The notes under the pieces: generated by a model
Seen by the model: the letters and a program-made list of their open reading frames with translations, nothing else
Told to the model about the DNA's origin: nothing
The model's database searches: none
Source of the DNA: Pestalotiopsis fici W106-1
Lineage: Eukaryota; Ascomycota; Sordariomycetes; Amphisphaeriales; Sporocadaceae
Length of the DNA stretch: 64,000 bases
NCBI RefSeq assembly: GCF_000516985.1
Contig: NW_006917093.1
Coordinates: 3,844,001 to 3,908,000 of the forward strand
Direction: 5' to 3'
Program-made: the position numbers and the translations under genes
Shown: positions 20,974-32,716 of the stretch, piece by piece
How positions within the stretch are numbered: position 1 is the first letter of the stretch
Layout: the number at the start of each line of letters is the position of its first letter

Positions 20974-22893
20974 ATGTTCAAGAAGAGGCCAGAAATAAAA
21001 AACCTGTCTCCTCTCAGGACGTCTGATCGCCGAAAACTTGCCGATCAGATCATTCAGGACTACAGAATCCAAGTCCCCTCCCAAGAGCCAGCAGCCGGTG
21101 ATGACGCAGCAGCGTCCCCAGCCGTGACTCTGTCGTCTCTGCGCAACTCGTTGCTGCCCGAGTCGACATCTAGTGCCCGCTTCACCACCACCAGCGGTCC
21201 GAATCATACCCTAGTTTCCGGCACCCTCTATGTCGGGACACACCACGGCCCTCAGGACGAGAGGATTCTGTGGTTCCAGTATGGAAAGTCAGCGAGGCTG
21301 GTACCTACCGTCTACACGCTGTGGCAGAATCCAAACATCATTCCTCTTCTACACACGCCAGAATTTGTGGTGGAAGAGAAGCTGAGCCATGGCTCTGATC
21401 TCATGATCCCAGGTCTTGTAAAGGCAAAAGGCACAGCATGGGATTCAAGAGCAATCACAGGTGCCGTTGTTGCCGTTGCAGGCATTTCTCGAGATACGGT
21501 GCCGCTCTGGGTAGGAACTTGCGACCTTGATGTGTCTAAGCTAGGCGACGATCTTCGGGGGCAGAAAGGCATTGCAGTGAAGGGGCTGCATTGGGCTGGC
21601 GATGAGGCTTGGAGCTGGAGACCCATCGGAAACGGTGGGCAAGAAGCACCAGAGAGTGTGGACGGATGGAAGGGTCTTACGCAAGACGTCACGTCTTCCA
21701 TTGGCGACGTCAGTCTTAAAAATGACGAAGACTTCCAAAACGAAGATGGCGGTGCACCACTCGATAGCGCCGTTAGCAGCCACGGCATCGTGAAGGAAGA
21801 TATTGCCGGAGAAGCCGAGGAACGTGAGCCCACCACCAAGGAAGTAGACGATGCATTTCATCAAGCATTTCTTTTTGCCGTTCACAAGGCGAAAGCAAGT
21901 GCTTCTGGGCCACGCTATGGCTTTGACTTCCCCATTCAGCCTTCTCAGCTCATGTCCAACATGATCCAGCCTCACCTGCGTGTCCAGAATCAACATTACA
22001 ACATCAAGAAGACGTCGTGGAAGAATATGAAGAAATTCATCAAGCATCTTGACAAGGAAAAGCTTCTCAAGTCAAAGGACCGCAGTGGTGGAGAAACGGT
22101 CATCCTTGACATTGATTTTGACGATGTTCAGGTGACTAGCTTCAGACCTTATACACTACCCAAGCCCAAGACAACCCCAACAACAACGACTCAGTCTGAA
22201 GCTGAGCCGAGCGCTTCTTCTTCATCGGGCGACTCCTCTATCGGACAGAAGATAAACATTCAAACAGTCTATCGAGCTTCTTCAAAGCTCGTACCGACAT
22301 TGCTTGCTTCCAAAACTGAGTTCTACACTGCACAGCAGATCTCGGCGGCGTTGAAAACATACATCGAGCAACATCCTGAACTCGGTGGTCAAGGGGCTGC
22401 CAGCATCAAACTCGACCCGTTCATTGCCAATGACATCCTCGGATCCAACCCTTCTCCAGAAGACAATCGAGCAATCGCAGCGGGCCGTATCGCTAAAGGA
22501 GCATTGCAGAAGCGCATCTTGGAAGACACACGACTTTGTCAGCCCTACCACCTGATTGTTCGTACTCCATCTGTATCGGAGCCGAAACCAAAGTCGGGCC
22601 CGGCTCCTCAAATTCACATGTCTATCGAAAAGAGAACGGGCACCAAGGTCATTACTAAGGTCTGGAATCTTGAGCCCTTTTTCATCGATCCACAGCTGCT
22701 TGCGCCCGAGCTGCAGAAGAAGTGCGCAGGCTCGGCCAGTGCAGGTCAACTGACGGGTGGCAAACCCGGCTTACTGGAGGTCGTGGTTCAGGGTGACCAG
22801 CGGAAGATACTCCTAGGCGACGTCCTGGCCAAGAGAGGCATCGACGCCAAGTGGGTAGACGTTGTGGACAAGACCAAGTCGAAGAAGAAATAG
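20974..22893 (+). CDS. TMA64: eIF2D / Tma64 translation factor
   Basis: A single-exon protein of 639 residues. It starts MFKKRPEIKNLSPLRTSDRRKL, the usual N-terminus of eIF2D/ligatin (DUF1947-like), followed by a PUA-domain region with the characteristic VPTVYTLW peptide. The middle holds a SWIB/MDM2-like region, and the C-terminus has an SUI1/eIF1-like domain (KVITKVWNLEPFFI, then a Lys-rich tail). By family knowledge eIF2D works on 40S ribosomes in post-termination recycling and can deliver initiator tRNA. It is cytosolic. The ATG at 20974 lies in a good context (tcaaaATG). The next genes upstream and downstream show no functional link. Confidence 0.92.
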   Translation: MFKKRPEIKNLSPLRTSDRRKLADQIIQDYRIQVPSQEPAAGDDAAASPAVTLSSLRNSLLPESTSSARFTTTSGPNHTLVSGTLYVGTHHGPQDERILWFQYGKSARLVPTVYTLWQNPNIIPLLHTPEFVVEEKLSHGSDLMIPGLVKAKGTAWDSRAITGAVVAVAGISRDTVPLWVGTCDLDVSKLGDDLRGQKGIAVKGLHWAGDEAWSWRPIGNGGQEAPESVDGWKGLTQDVTSSIGDVSLKNDEDFQNEDGGAPLDSAVSSHGIVKEDIAGEAEEREPTTKEVDDAFHQAFLFAVHKAKASASGPRYGFDFPIQPSQLMSNMIQPHLRVQNQHYNIKKTSWKNMKKFIKHLDKEKLLKSKDRSGGETVILDIDFDDVQVTSFRPYTLPKPKTTPTTTTQSEAEPSASSSSGDSSIGQKINIQTVYRASSKLVPTLLASKTEFYTAQQISAALKTYIEQHPELGGQGAASIKLDPFIANDILGSNPSPEDNRAIAAGRIAKGALQKRILEDTRLCQPYHLIVRTPSVSEPKPKSGPAPQIHMSIEKRTGTKVITKVWNLEPFFIDPQLLAPELQKKCAGSASAGQLTGGKPGLLEVVVQGDQRKILLGDVLAKRGIDAKWVDVVDKTKSKKK

Positions 22894-23831
22894 AGATATT
22901 CGTGCAGGTGCACGTTGAGCGGGAAATAATCACAACGTGCGATATTGCATCTGACGGTGCTCAAAGTTAATTTTGTCTCGGGGCCTGCTGAAGCTTATAG
23001 TGAACCTTGTCTGTATTCCCTGTCCATGAGCGCATTATTTACCTTACCTAGATCACGCTCAAACCATCATGCCTTGCTGTGACCAGCGTCAGAGGTCAAC
23101 TCTTTCAAATCCATGTGACATCACAGAAGCGAACACGGAAGCGAACATGCCCAGATTATCGATTCTTGGCAAATGTCGAGAACAATTATCCGAGCTCGAT
23201 GACGGGCGCGGAAGCAAATAAGATGAACGATACCGAATCTGGGAAGGAAAATCAGCGGAGGCACATACCCCAGATCTGACCCCGGCGGGGCGGTAGCCAA
23301 GGCAGCCTATCGGTTGTTTCCAGTGGCTGAAGCCCTGTAATTTGTGGCCCCTGGCAATCAATATCTGGGCCTGCGGCCCGGCTGCATTTTCGAAGCATGC
23401 ATGAGCCTCCGCTACTTCGGCAGTGATCGCGTTCAACTCGAGCAACACTTCCCTGCTGTCCAACCCTTACATCCAATCGCGATGAGTGCCGACTTATGCT
23501 AACGGCTTTTGACTGTGCTCATCCCATGCAAAATGTCGCCAGCCAAGAGGACACCCAGGCTTGGCTGTCTCTGCAGTTGACGGAAGCGGCGAAAACTGCA
23601 GCATAGCCTATTGGCTCCCCGGGTCATCGCTGGCTGAACGGCACAGGAAGGGCATGAGAACATTTCTCCGTCTGGTGGGCTTCTGCTTCTGGTGTGCATA
23701 TGATGTCTCCACATGTATGTCATGTGCTGGCATGCCCAACTGAAATCATATAAAAGTGCATGGAGACTGCTGCTATTCTAGAATCTAACGGCGGAATGGT
23801 TCACACTTTCAAGAACCCTACCAACAGCAAA
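22894..23831 (+). promoter_or_regulatory. Promoter region of the beta-glucosidase gene
   Basis: A TATAAAAG box lies at 23749-23756, 76 nt before the preferred ATG. An ATTGG (inverted CCAAT) box is at 23610-23614. CreA/Cre1-type SYGGRG sites occur as an overlapping inverted pair at 23280-23290 (CCCCGG and GCGGGG) and again at 23617-23622. An inverted GGCTAT at 23603-23608 fits the loose GGCWWW pattern of Xyr1/XlnR. This suggests carbon-catabolite repression and inducer control, from motifs only. Confidence 0.55.
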
Positions 23832-26198
23832 ATGATTCCGGTAATGCTCACAGCGCTCTCTGGAGCCTTGCTGGTTTCCGGACAAACAACAGCTAGTTGG
23901 ACTGCTGCTTATACAAAAGCCAACGCGGCCTTGGCCAAATTGTCCTCTTCGGAAAAAATCAATATCGTGTCTGGAATCGGATGGGACAAGGGCCCTTGTG
24001 TAGGCAATACAGCAGCAGTCAGCTCCATCGGCTACCCTCAGCTATGTCTACAAGACGGGCCTTTGGGGATACGATACGGAAATGGTGTCACGGCTTTTAC
24101 TCCTGGCATTCAGGCTGCCTCGACTTGGGACCGTGAATTGATACAAGAACGAGGCCAATTCATGGCGTAAGTCACTATTCTCAGCGCTTTATTCGACATA
24201 AACTATATATATGTCCCTCCTCTCCAGTCGGGGTTTGAGCCTCTTCTACACAAAGGCTTCTATGATCAATGTACATGGGCTAATCACCTTCAACATTATA
24301 GTGAAGAAGCAAAAGGATGCGGTATTCATGTCTTACTGGCTCCAGTTGCAGGGCCACTCGGAAAAATCCCAACAGGCGGGAGAAACTGGGAGGGCTTTGG
24401 TGTCGACCCTTACCTTACTGGAATTGCAATGGCGGACACGATCACTGGCATGCAGACTGCTGGTGTGCAGGCGACTGCAAAGCACTACATTGGCAATGAA
24501 CAGGAGTTGAACCGCGAGACCATGAGTTCAAACATTGATGATCGTACGATGCACGAGTTATATCTATGGCCGTTTGCAGATGCAGTACAGGCAAATGTGG
24601 CGTCGGTCATGTGCAGCTACAACAAATTGAACAGCACGTGGGCTTGTGAGAATGATAAGATTATCAATCAGCTACTTAAGAAAGAGCTTGGCTTCCAAGG
24701 CTACGTCATGACGGATTGGAACGCCCAACACACGACCTCTGGAAGCGCAAATGCAGGTCTGGACATGACCATGCCTGGTTCTGATTACAATGGCGGTACT
24801 GTTCTATGGGGTTCGGTGCTCGCCAGTGCTGTGAGCAGTGGCCAAGTTCAACAGTCACGCGTCGACGACATGGTTCGCCGCATCCTCGCTGCTTGGTATC
24901 TGACTGGTCAGGACAGCGGGTTTCCCTCCATCAATATCCAGGCCAGTGTTCAGGGAACACACAAGACAAATGTGCGCAGTGTTGCCAGAGATGGTATTGT
25001 TCTGCTCAAGAACGATGCCGGCATACTACCTTTGAAGAAGCCCTCCAAGCTCGCTCTGGTTGGCTCTGCCTCGGTCGTCAACCCTTCTGGCGCAAACGCA
25101 TGCACTGATCGCGGCTGCAATACTGGCGCTTTGGGCATGGGTTGGGGTTCTGGCACGGCCAACTACCCGTACTTTGTTTCCCCTGCTGATGCCATCAAGA
25201 CCCGTGCCACAACCGACGGTACGACCATTACTCAGTCGACTAGTGACAGCACGGGATCAGTCGCTTCTGTGGTCAGTGGTGCAGACGCCGCAATCGTTTT
25301 CATCACTGCAGACAGTGGCGAGGGCTATATCACAGTCGAGAATAATGTGGGCGATCGCATCAACCTCGACCCCTGGCACAGCGGAAATGCGCTCGTCCAG
25401 GCCGTGTCACAGTCAAGTCAGAACGTGATTGTCGTTGTCCATTCCGTTGGCCCCATCGTGCTGGAAACTATCCTCGCCCTGTCCAATGTGAAGGCGGTCG
25501 TCTGGGCGGGCCTGCCCTCGCAGGAGAGCGGCAATGCCCTTGTTGATGTTTTGTACGGATCTGTTTCGCCATCAGGAAAACTTCCATACACCATCGGAAA
25601 GTCTGCGTCTGATTATGGCACCAGTGTGGTCAGTGGCGATGACAGTTACAAGGAGGGTCTCTACATTGATTATAGACACTTTGACCAGTCCAATATTGCG
25701 CCACGGTATGAGTTTGGCTACGGCTTGTGTAAGTTGTTGTTCCAATCTGGAAACTTTACGTTTCGCGTCATTCTAACTATTTTCCGTGTAGCATATACCA
25801 ACTTCACATACTCGGACATCAAGGTTACCGGCACGCCAACGTCAGGCCCGGCGACCGGCACGGTGTCCTCGGGAGGTCGCGCCGATCTGTTCGAGGCTGT
25901 GGCCACGGTCACGGCATCCATCAAGAATACCGGTAGCGTCGATGGCTCCGAGGTGGCCCAGCTGTACGTCGGATACCCGTCGTCGGCCGCGGCGCCGCCA
26001 AAGCAGCTGCGCGGATTCGCAAAGTTGCCCTTGACTGCTGGTGCCTCGGGCACAGCAACCTTTGCGCTTAGAAGGAGAGACTTGAGCTATTGGGACACGA
26101 AACTGCAGAATTGGGTTGTACCGTCGGGCACTTTCAATATCACGGTTGGTGCCAGCAGTCGTGATATCCGACAGGTCGCTACTTTGACGGTGGCATGA
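23832..26198 (+). CDS. bgl1: Secreted beta-glucosidase, GH3 (Cel3A/BGL1-like)
   Basis: Hydrolyses cellobiose and beta-glucosides to glucose outside the cell. Three exons (23832-24166, 24302-25728, 25792-26198) give 722 residues. The N-terminus MIPVMLTALSGALLVSGQ is a signal peptide. The GH3 N-domain peptides VSGIGWDKGPCVGN and GPLGKIPTGGRNWEGFG are present; the nucleophile is Asp250 in VMTDWNAQHTT, and the KHYIGNEQE and SGEGYITVE motifs are intact. The C-terminus has the fibronectin-III-like domain. Intron 1 (135 nt) restores AEEAKG and intron 2 (63 nt) restores YGLSYTNFTY. Intron 2 has no stop in frame, so retention would give a 21-residue insertion. An in-frame ATG at 23760 lies only 4 nt after the TATA box and would hide the signal peptide, so the ATG at 23832 was chosen. 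Confidence 0.95.
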
Positions 26199-29100
26199 AC
26201 AGGACGGAATCAAGCCACTGATGAAGCAGTAGTGTAATACGCTGTGCTCGGAAGAGTGGCGCCGGTAAACCAATTGTGGAAATATCATGACAGTAAGGTG
26301 GCCTTGAAAATGGACGCTTTGTTATTTACGAGATGGCGTAGCACCCTACATATGTGCTCTGTTTTTTGAATATTAGTCATCATTTGATAGAAATATCCTC
26401 GTGTGATGTGTTATTGCAGCCAACAACAGCGGTGTAGCAAAGCGAGCATTTGAGTCTTGATTTACTTGACCCTTTTCTTGCGTAATTTGTCAAAGGGTGC
26501 AACGGCGAACCAGGATCTAGGGTCCCGAAGCTCGGATACCGCCGTTCTGCGTTGTCTGTGTGGCAGTGAAATTTAGCCCGCTATGAGCTCAGTGCCCTTC
26601 TTAAGCATACTACATGTGTGGTCATTCTATAATGTTTTCTTCTCCCGTGAAGCGTTGGCCTCTGTGAGATATGTTGATCCACCCTTGGAACTGTGACCAA
26701 GAATCAGTGATGCTTGTATACATATAGACGGCAGACCACTCCATTATACACCTCCCAGTGACTGTGTTTGGTCTTGTTGACTCCTCCCACAAGTTAATCA
26801 TCTGCTGGACAGACTGGAGAAAGCACAAATGGTGCGAGGCTGGGGAAATCAAAGCTGTGCTGAAATGTGGTCTAGAACCGAGCTCCATCAACCGCCATCA
26901 AGTTTGCCTTGCCAAAGCGGCCTGAGACTACATTCCGAATTACCCCAGATGAAATCCTGGTATTAACAGAATAGAGTCGCCGGCTTGGTGAGGTCAGATG
27001 ATGATTGAACAGTCTGTACTTGAACGTTCTCGGCCTTGGGTATGTCATTAGGCACATCTACCAGCTGCTCAAAAAGTCCACAGATATGGCTTTGGACCCC
27101 TTTACCCATCGAATCTAGACCTAGAGAAATAGAGACTATGTCTAATGATAATGCAAAGCTCCTCAGCCCGGTTGGTAATTTACTAGGATCATTCTCCAGA
27201 GCAGGCTATAGACGGCACAAAGCCCAGGCTAGTAATTCCAAAGGACCGGCTTGAGAGCTTGGCTTGAACAGATAGAACATGGCTTGTTCACCAATTGCGA
27301 CCGACAACAGCGACATTTAAATAATGCGTGAGAGCCATAAAAGAGTTCGAACTTTTTGGGCTTGAAATCCAACCCCGGACCTTTCTGGTGACAGTTGCGG
27401 ATCCCCCATGCAATATGTACTGTGTAGGATTTTATGCATCAGGCATTCGAATAAATCGTACCAATGCATTGTCTAGACCTTTTTCCTGGAATAAGACGAG
27501 GCAGCAATACACAGTATGTAATCTGGTAGAAACATTTGTTCATTTTTTTTTTGTTCGTGACTCGCCGAGCATCGCGCAGAGGATAGCTCAATTGCTATTC
27601 TCGTCGGCAAACGTCATGATTTCAGCCGAAAGTCATTAAAGCCCCATTTGCCCAAAGCACAACCAACCGGCCACATTTTCCCATTTGGTAGAATCTAGCC
27701 AAGATTATTCGTGAACTGAATGCCTGTCAGTGTCTGTACGTCTTGACTCGTAAAAGGCAAGGTTGCGGTAGGCGGCCAGGGACGAGTGAGGACTGGAAAT
27801 GGAATAGCTGAGGGAAAAGGCACAGAAAGGGAGATCAGCCGTTAGGGTGCCAACAAGGGGTAAGCTTCAGCCTGTCCAGGCCCTGGCCATCAAATCAGGA
27901 TGCTAGAACAAACGAAAGTCGTTTGTGTGTCGCGTGTACTGTGGTTGCAGGCAAAAGTTTTCGCTCCCTGTCAAGTATCTGGCAGGGCTCACTTCAACGT
28001 GGGGCAAGTCACTTTTCCAGCCATAAATTGCACAACTTACACAAGCACAAACCACCTCCCCATGTCCATTAGTGGAGATATACCTCATGTACGGCTAAAA
28101 CTTACCCATACTACCATAGTAGTGCTCATGGTAAGCAAAATCCAGCCCAGAGAGGCAGGTCTAGCCTTTGAACTCTCAGCCGCCACCCTAACGGTAGTGG
28201 TGATTCAATGGCCTATAACAAAGTCTCAAGTGTGCAAATAATCACGTTAATACGGTAATTCCACGCCTCGAAGAAGCTGAAATCCTCGTGCGACAAATAG
28301 TAAAGTTGTCATAGTCTAAGAGGGACCGCATTCCGCATCTTGCATCAGACTGATGCCGAGCAAGGTACGTAACCAGCATGACTGTGTTAGACTCGTGGGG
28401 GGTCTTTGAGATGCCAGGGGCCGAGCCGAGTATTCAATAAAGAACAGAATATGGTCAGCAAATAATGAAAACTTTCCTTATCTGGACGCGTAGTAGCCTT
28501 TTAGCGGTTTACCGAGACAACGGGACGCCAAGTCCGCAAGTCTTTTGACCTGACTAATTGCCGTGTGCAATCATAGTGTAGTGACCGTACGATGTTTCTT
28601 CTTGTGCTGAAGATTTCTTTGATGAAATTGCATTTGGCGATGGCATCCTCCCTCCAAGACCGACAGCAGCCGTCAGTGCCGTGCGTGAGGCTCCCTGTAG
28701 ACTCCAGTGTTTTACGTTATTAGTGCCTTGTCGCGGGCTCAGTGCTCCGAGCTAGGGCCGGCTCTAGCCTATAGCAGCTCAGTGTCACGGCTCGTTGCGG
28801 GTGCCGTCTCCTCTAAAAGTCCACTGCAGCTCCTCCGGCCGACCTGATCGCCGCTAGGCCTGCCCGATGCTGGCCGAGGATTGAAAAAACTGTGCCCAGA
28901 CTTGTTGAAAAAACTTTGCCACAGTACGAACACACAAACGACAAATGAATATTATGAATACGATGCTACGTATCTAGAGCTACTCCATTTCTTTTTTTCC
29001 CTCTGGTGGAGACATGATAAGGTCAGTCTGGGGTAAGATAGCGTATCAGCACATATGAGGGTCCGGGGAGATACATGAGTGGAGTACTCTGTAGTATTGC

Positions 29101-29392
29101 CAAGGTACCTACATACCTAGAAAGATCCCTTGATCATGAATACATACATACATACATAGGTAGTAGGCTGTAAGACGGACGACGGGCAATCTTGGCAGTG
29201 GCCTTCTTCCAAGACACACTAAGACACCAAGCAGGGCAGCCTTGCTTGTATTTAAACTCTTTTCTTTCCCCCCGCCTGCTCGGTGAGACATGCAGTGATC
29301 AACTCGTGGGGAGAACAGAAAAAAGAGAGACCCAAACACCAAAAGCAGAGCCTGCGACAACTCGCAGCAGCTTCAATCGAGTCTCCGACAAC
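26199..29392. other. Long intergenic region, upstream of the permease
   Basis: 3.2 kb with no supportable gene; the open frames here lack any family signature. An imperfect direct repeat, TTGAAAAAACT-G/T-TGCC, occurs twice around 28882-28922. GATA motifs typical of AreA/Nit2 nitrogen regulation lie at 28477-28482 (inverted), 29016-29021 (GATAAG) and 29037-29041. A short ACAT tetranucleotide run lies near 29140-29158. Confidence 0.5.
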
Positions 29393-31146
29393 ATGTCGCT
29401 CCACACGGCAGACGAGAAGAACGACCTCAGCAATGCTGAGAAGGGAGGTATTCAGGATGTTACCCAGACTGGATCCAATGTAGACGGTATGGTGGTGGGC
29501 GGAGATGAACAACTTCACCGTGGAATGAAGAGTCGGCATATTCAGTTCATGGCTTTGGGCGGAGCGTAAGCATCTTTCTTATCCCCTCAACCCCTCACCT
29601 ATTCCCTGCTCTGCCAACCGCCGTGCCAGCGACCTCAAATTACAAACCACTAACACGAAGTGACAGTATCGGTACTGGTCTTTTCGTCGGTTCAGGTGCC
29701 ATTCTGTCATTGGTTGGCCCGCTTCCCCTCTGGCTTGGCTATCTCAGCATGATGTCGGTCGTCTACTTTGTCATGAACGACCTCGGTGAAATGGTTACCT
29801 ACCTGCCACTCAAGGGTATCTCCATCCCGTACCTCGTCTCCCGATTTCTCGACCCTTCTTTAGCCTTTGCCGCTGGCTGGAATTACTTCTACGCATACGG
29901 AATGCTTGTGGCAGCCGAGGCCACAGCCGCAGCTATTTTGTTGGATTATTGGAAGTCGATAACACCACTTTGGATTACCCTCATCTTGTTGGTCATTTTG
30001 ATCCTCAACATCATCGCTGTCGAGGTATTTGGTGAAGCCGAGTTTTGGTTTGCGAGTATCAAGCTCATCACCATCGCCGGTCTCATCATTCTCGGCATTG
30101 TCCTCATGTGCGGCGGCGGTCCTAGTCATGATGCCCTCGGCTTCCGCTATTGGTATCCAGATTCGCCAGGAGCCATCAACGAATACATGACCACGGGAGC
30201 CACAGGGCGCTTCCTTGCCTACTGGGCTGCTTTCATCAAGGCTGGATTCGCCTTCATCACCAGCCCCGAGCTGATCGCCGTCGCCGCCGGTGAGACCGTG
30301 GCACCCCGACGCAACATCCCCAAGGCTGCCAAGCGATTCATCTGGCGTCTGGGTATCTTCTACGGTGTTTCTACCCTCATCCTTGGCGCCATTGTCCCGA
30401 GCACCGACCCCCGGCTCCTGTCTGGCTCCAGCGATGCGTCGGCCAGCCCTTGGGTTATTGCCATTCAGAATGCGGGCATCGGCGGCCTGAACCACGTCAT
30501 CAACTTTGCCATTCTCACCTCTGCTTGGTCTGCCGGCAATGCTTTCCTGTACTCGGGCAGCCGTATCCTCTACAGCATGTCCTTGACGGGCCAAGCCCCC
30601 AAATTTTTCAGCCACACCACCAAGAAGGGTGTCCCCTATCTTGCCGTCCTCGCTACATGGGCTTTTGGCCTTCTCGCATACCTCAATGTCAGCAACAGCG
30701 GAGCCGTCGTGTTCAACTGGTTCAGCAACATTTCGACCATTAGTGGATTCATTGCCTGGATTGTCTGCCTGGTCACTTATCTCAGATTCCGTGCGGCCAT
30801 GAACTTCCGGGGACTGCTTCCGAGCCTGCCCTTCAAGACGCCACTGCAACCTTATGGAACATACTATGCCTTATTTGTTGTCTCCCTGCTGACCATTACC
30901 AATGGCTTTGCGGTCTTCTTTCCGTCAAACTGGAGCGTGTCGGATTTCTTGGCTGCGTATATTACTCTGCCCATCTTCCTTATTCTGTACTTGGGCCACA
31001 AGATTTATTTCCGAACTAGATTTTACATCAAGAAGGAGGACATTGATGTGGACACTGGCGTCAAGGAGATGGATGAGTTGGCAGCCTTGGATGTACCGCC
31101 AGTACCAAAGAACTGGGTACAGAGAGTTTGGTTCTGGCTTGCTTAG
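29393..31146 (+). CDS. Amino-acid permease (YAT/APC family)
   Basis: A plasma-membrane proton symporter for amino acids. Two exons (29393-29565, 29667-31146) around a 101-nt GT-AG intron give 550 residues, typical for fungal YAT permeases. The hydrophilic N-terminus (about 48 residues) is followed by the conserved MALGGAIGTGLFVGSG of the first membrane helix; the intron cuts just inside this motif. About 12 hydrophobic segments follow, including the family segments AFITSPELIAVAAGE and SGSRILYSMSLTGQAP. The hydrophilic C-tail contains VKEMDEL and ends in a Trp-rich WVQRVWFWLA. Substrate specificity cannot be predicted. GATA sites upstream suggest nitrogen control. Confidence 0.92.
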
Positions 31147-32716
31147 TTGTTGGCTGCCGACCAAGGTCAGATGAATTAATGACATGAAATGATACCACTA
31201 TGTAGAAACTTAGAGAAGAGAAAGAAAGAAATCTAAGGACGGAAGAATCACCTCATCAATTCCATTTCTGAATGCTAAGTGAGTGTCACCTAGTTGTGCA
31301 AACGCAAAATTCTTACACGAATGGGGAACAAAGAAAATCCTGAGGCCGAGGCCAGCCTAGAGCCAGGTTCCCCCTGTGCATTGTCACTTTATAGTGAACG
31401 CGCCGCATCGACCTCGGCCTCTGATTCGCTCGTGCCAGTGTTGCCAACTCAACAGCTATTCTGTTTTGGGATCAAGTCTATGTTCATGTTAGTCCAAAAT
31501 ATGTGCTTTCGGGACACAGGGACTTGACTCTGCATCCGGCGCCTTTCCAGTCTCGACAAATCCAACAAGCAACCGAGGTAGTCACCCTCTTTAACGACTT
31601 TATCCATGTCATCCCGTTGTGAACAATAGCCGCTCCAATGTCTATGAATAGAAACTTTTCGTACTCTCTCAAGTATTGCGGTATTAACGCCTAACCTGAT
31701 TGGTAGCCTCCATTTGTCCAGCCTTGCAAAGACCTTATAGATACCATTTAATGAAATCTCCATCGCCATACTTGGCACGATCTGGTCTAGTTAGCACAGT
31801 GGTAAATATTTGAGACTATCTAAGTCTGTGATCTACTTGCCATATACTGTCATATACCTACATATTAAAGCCATCTATTCAATTGGATTGATCTTTTTCT
31901 TTTTCTGTATAGTGTTCACTTTCGTTCTAATTATCTGCCTCTCGCATACTTGTAAATGCTTTTTTGTCTTTTTTTTTTTTTTTTTTTTTTCATCTTTGAT
32001 ACAATTCTACAAGCTTGTTGTTTACATTTAAGCAGTGACAATCCATGCGGAACATTGACTTCTCTTGCTAACAAAGGATATTTGTGGCTTTGGGAATCGT
32101 CCACAGGAACAATGAGAATGTCACCAACATTAAGAGGACTTATCATGGATTCCGTTATTCGCGCACAAATCCTTTCATTGTTTCGGTCAAGTCTTTGATG
32201 CCATACGTATTGTGTGCGCCCCAATACCCCATATGTAGTCTTCAGCCAAGCCACTTCACTGACGAAGAAAAGGATTGTTTTATTCAATCTGTTGTCTCTT
32301 GTAAACTGCTCCTATTGTTACTCCCGTCACCTCGTTGCTATAACAATCTGTGAGTTTCGCGTCATCATCTGGAAGGGAAAGACAACAAGTCACACTTCAA
32401 GTCGAAGAATGAACATCAACATTTCACCTGGGCAACAGGCAACGAAGAAACACCAAGACTGAAAAAAAAAATTCTGCGGCCGCGCCGTTTGCAATTCATT
32501 CACCAGGCAACTGACGCTGTCCAACCCCGCGTACAAAATTCTCTTTAAGTATGCAAACGCTCTTCAACACCTGCGACTGAGCAACAACCAAACAATCGCA
32601 ACACTACAACTTGTTGTGTCACAGCACTGATACTTTTCAACATCTACAATTCGACCGTCGCGACAGTAAATCAACACCACCACCATCAGAAACACATAGT
32701 AAGCAAGCTCGACACC
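31147..32716. other. Intergenic region with homopolymer tract
   Basis: 1.57 kb without a recognisable gene. It contains a run of 22 T at 31969-31990. The last about 250 bases are CAA/ACC-rich without G runs, which is typical of a long, unstructured fungal 5' leader for the downstream glycosyltransferase. Confidence 0.5.
31969..31990 (+). repeat. Poly-T tract (T22)
   Basis: Uninterrupted run of 22 T in the intergenic region; prone to length errors in sequencing. Confidence 0.95.

Noticed and set aside
26622..27057. Two adjacent minus-strand frames (89 and 61 codons) that could be exons
   Set aside because: No splice-linked model gave a recognisable product.
29860..30849. 329-codon open frame on the minus strand
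   Set aside because: It is a shadow of the permease membrane-helix codons and has no family features.
31779..31833. tRNA-like D-arm sequence (TAGTTAGCACAGTGGTAAA)
   Set aside because: No T-arm GGTTCRA element, no acceptor stem pairing and no plausible anticodon arm follow.
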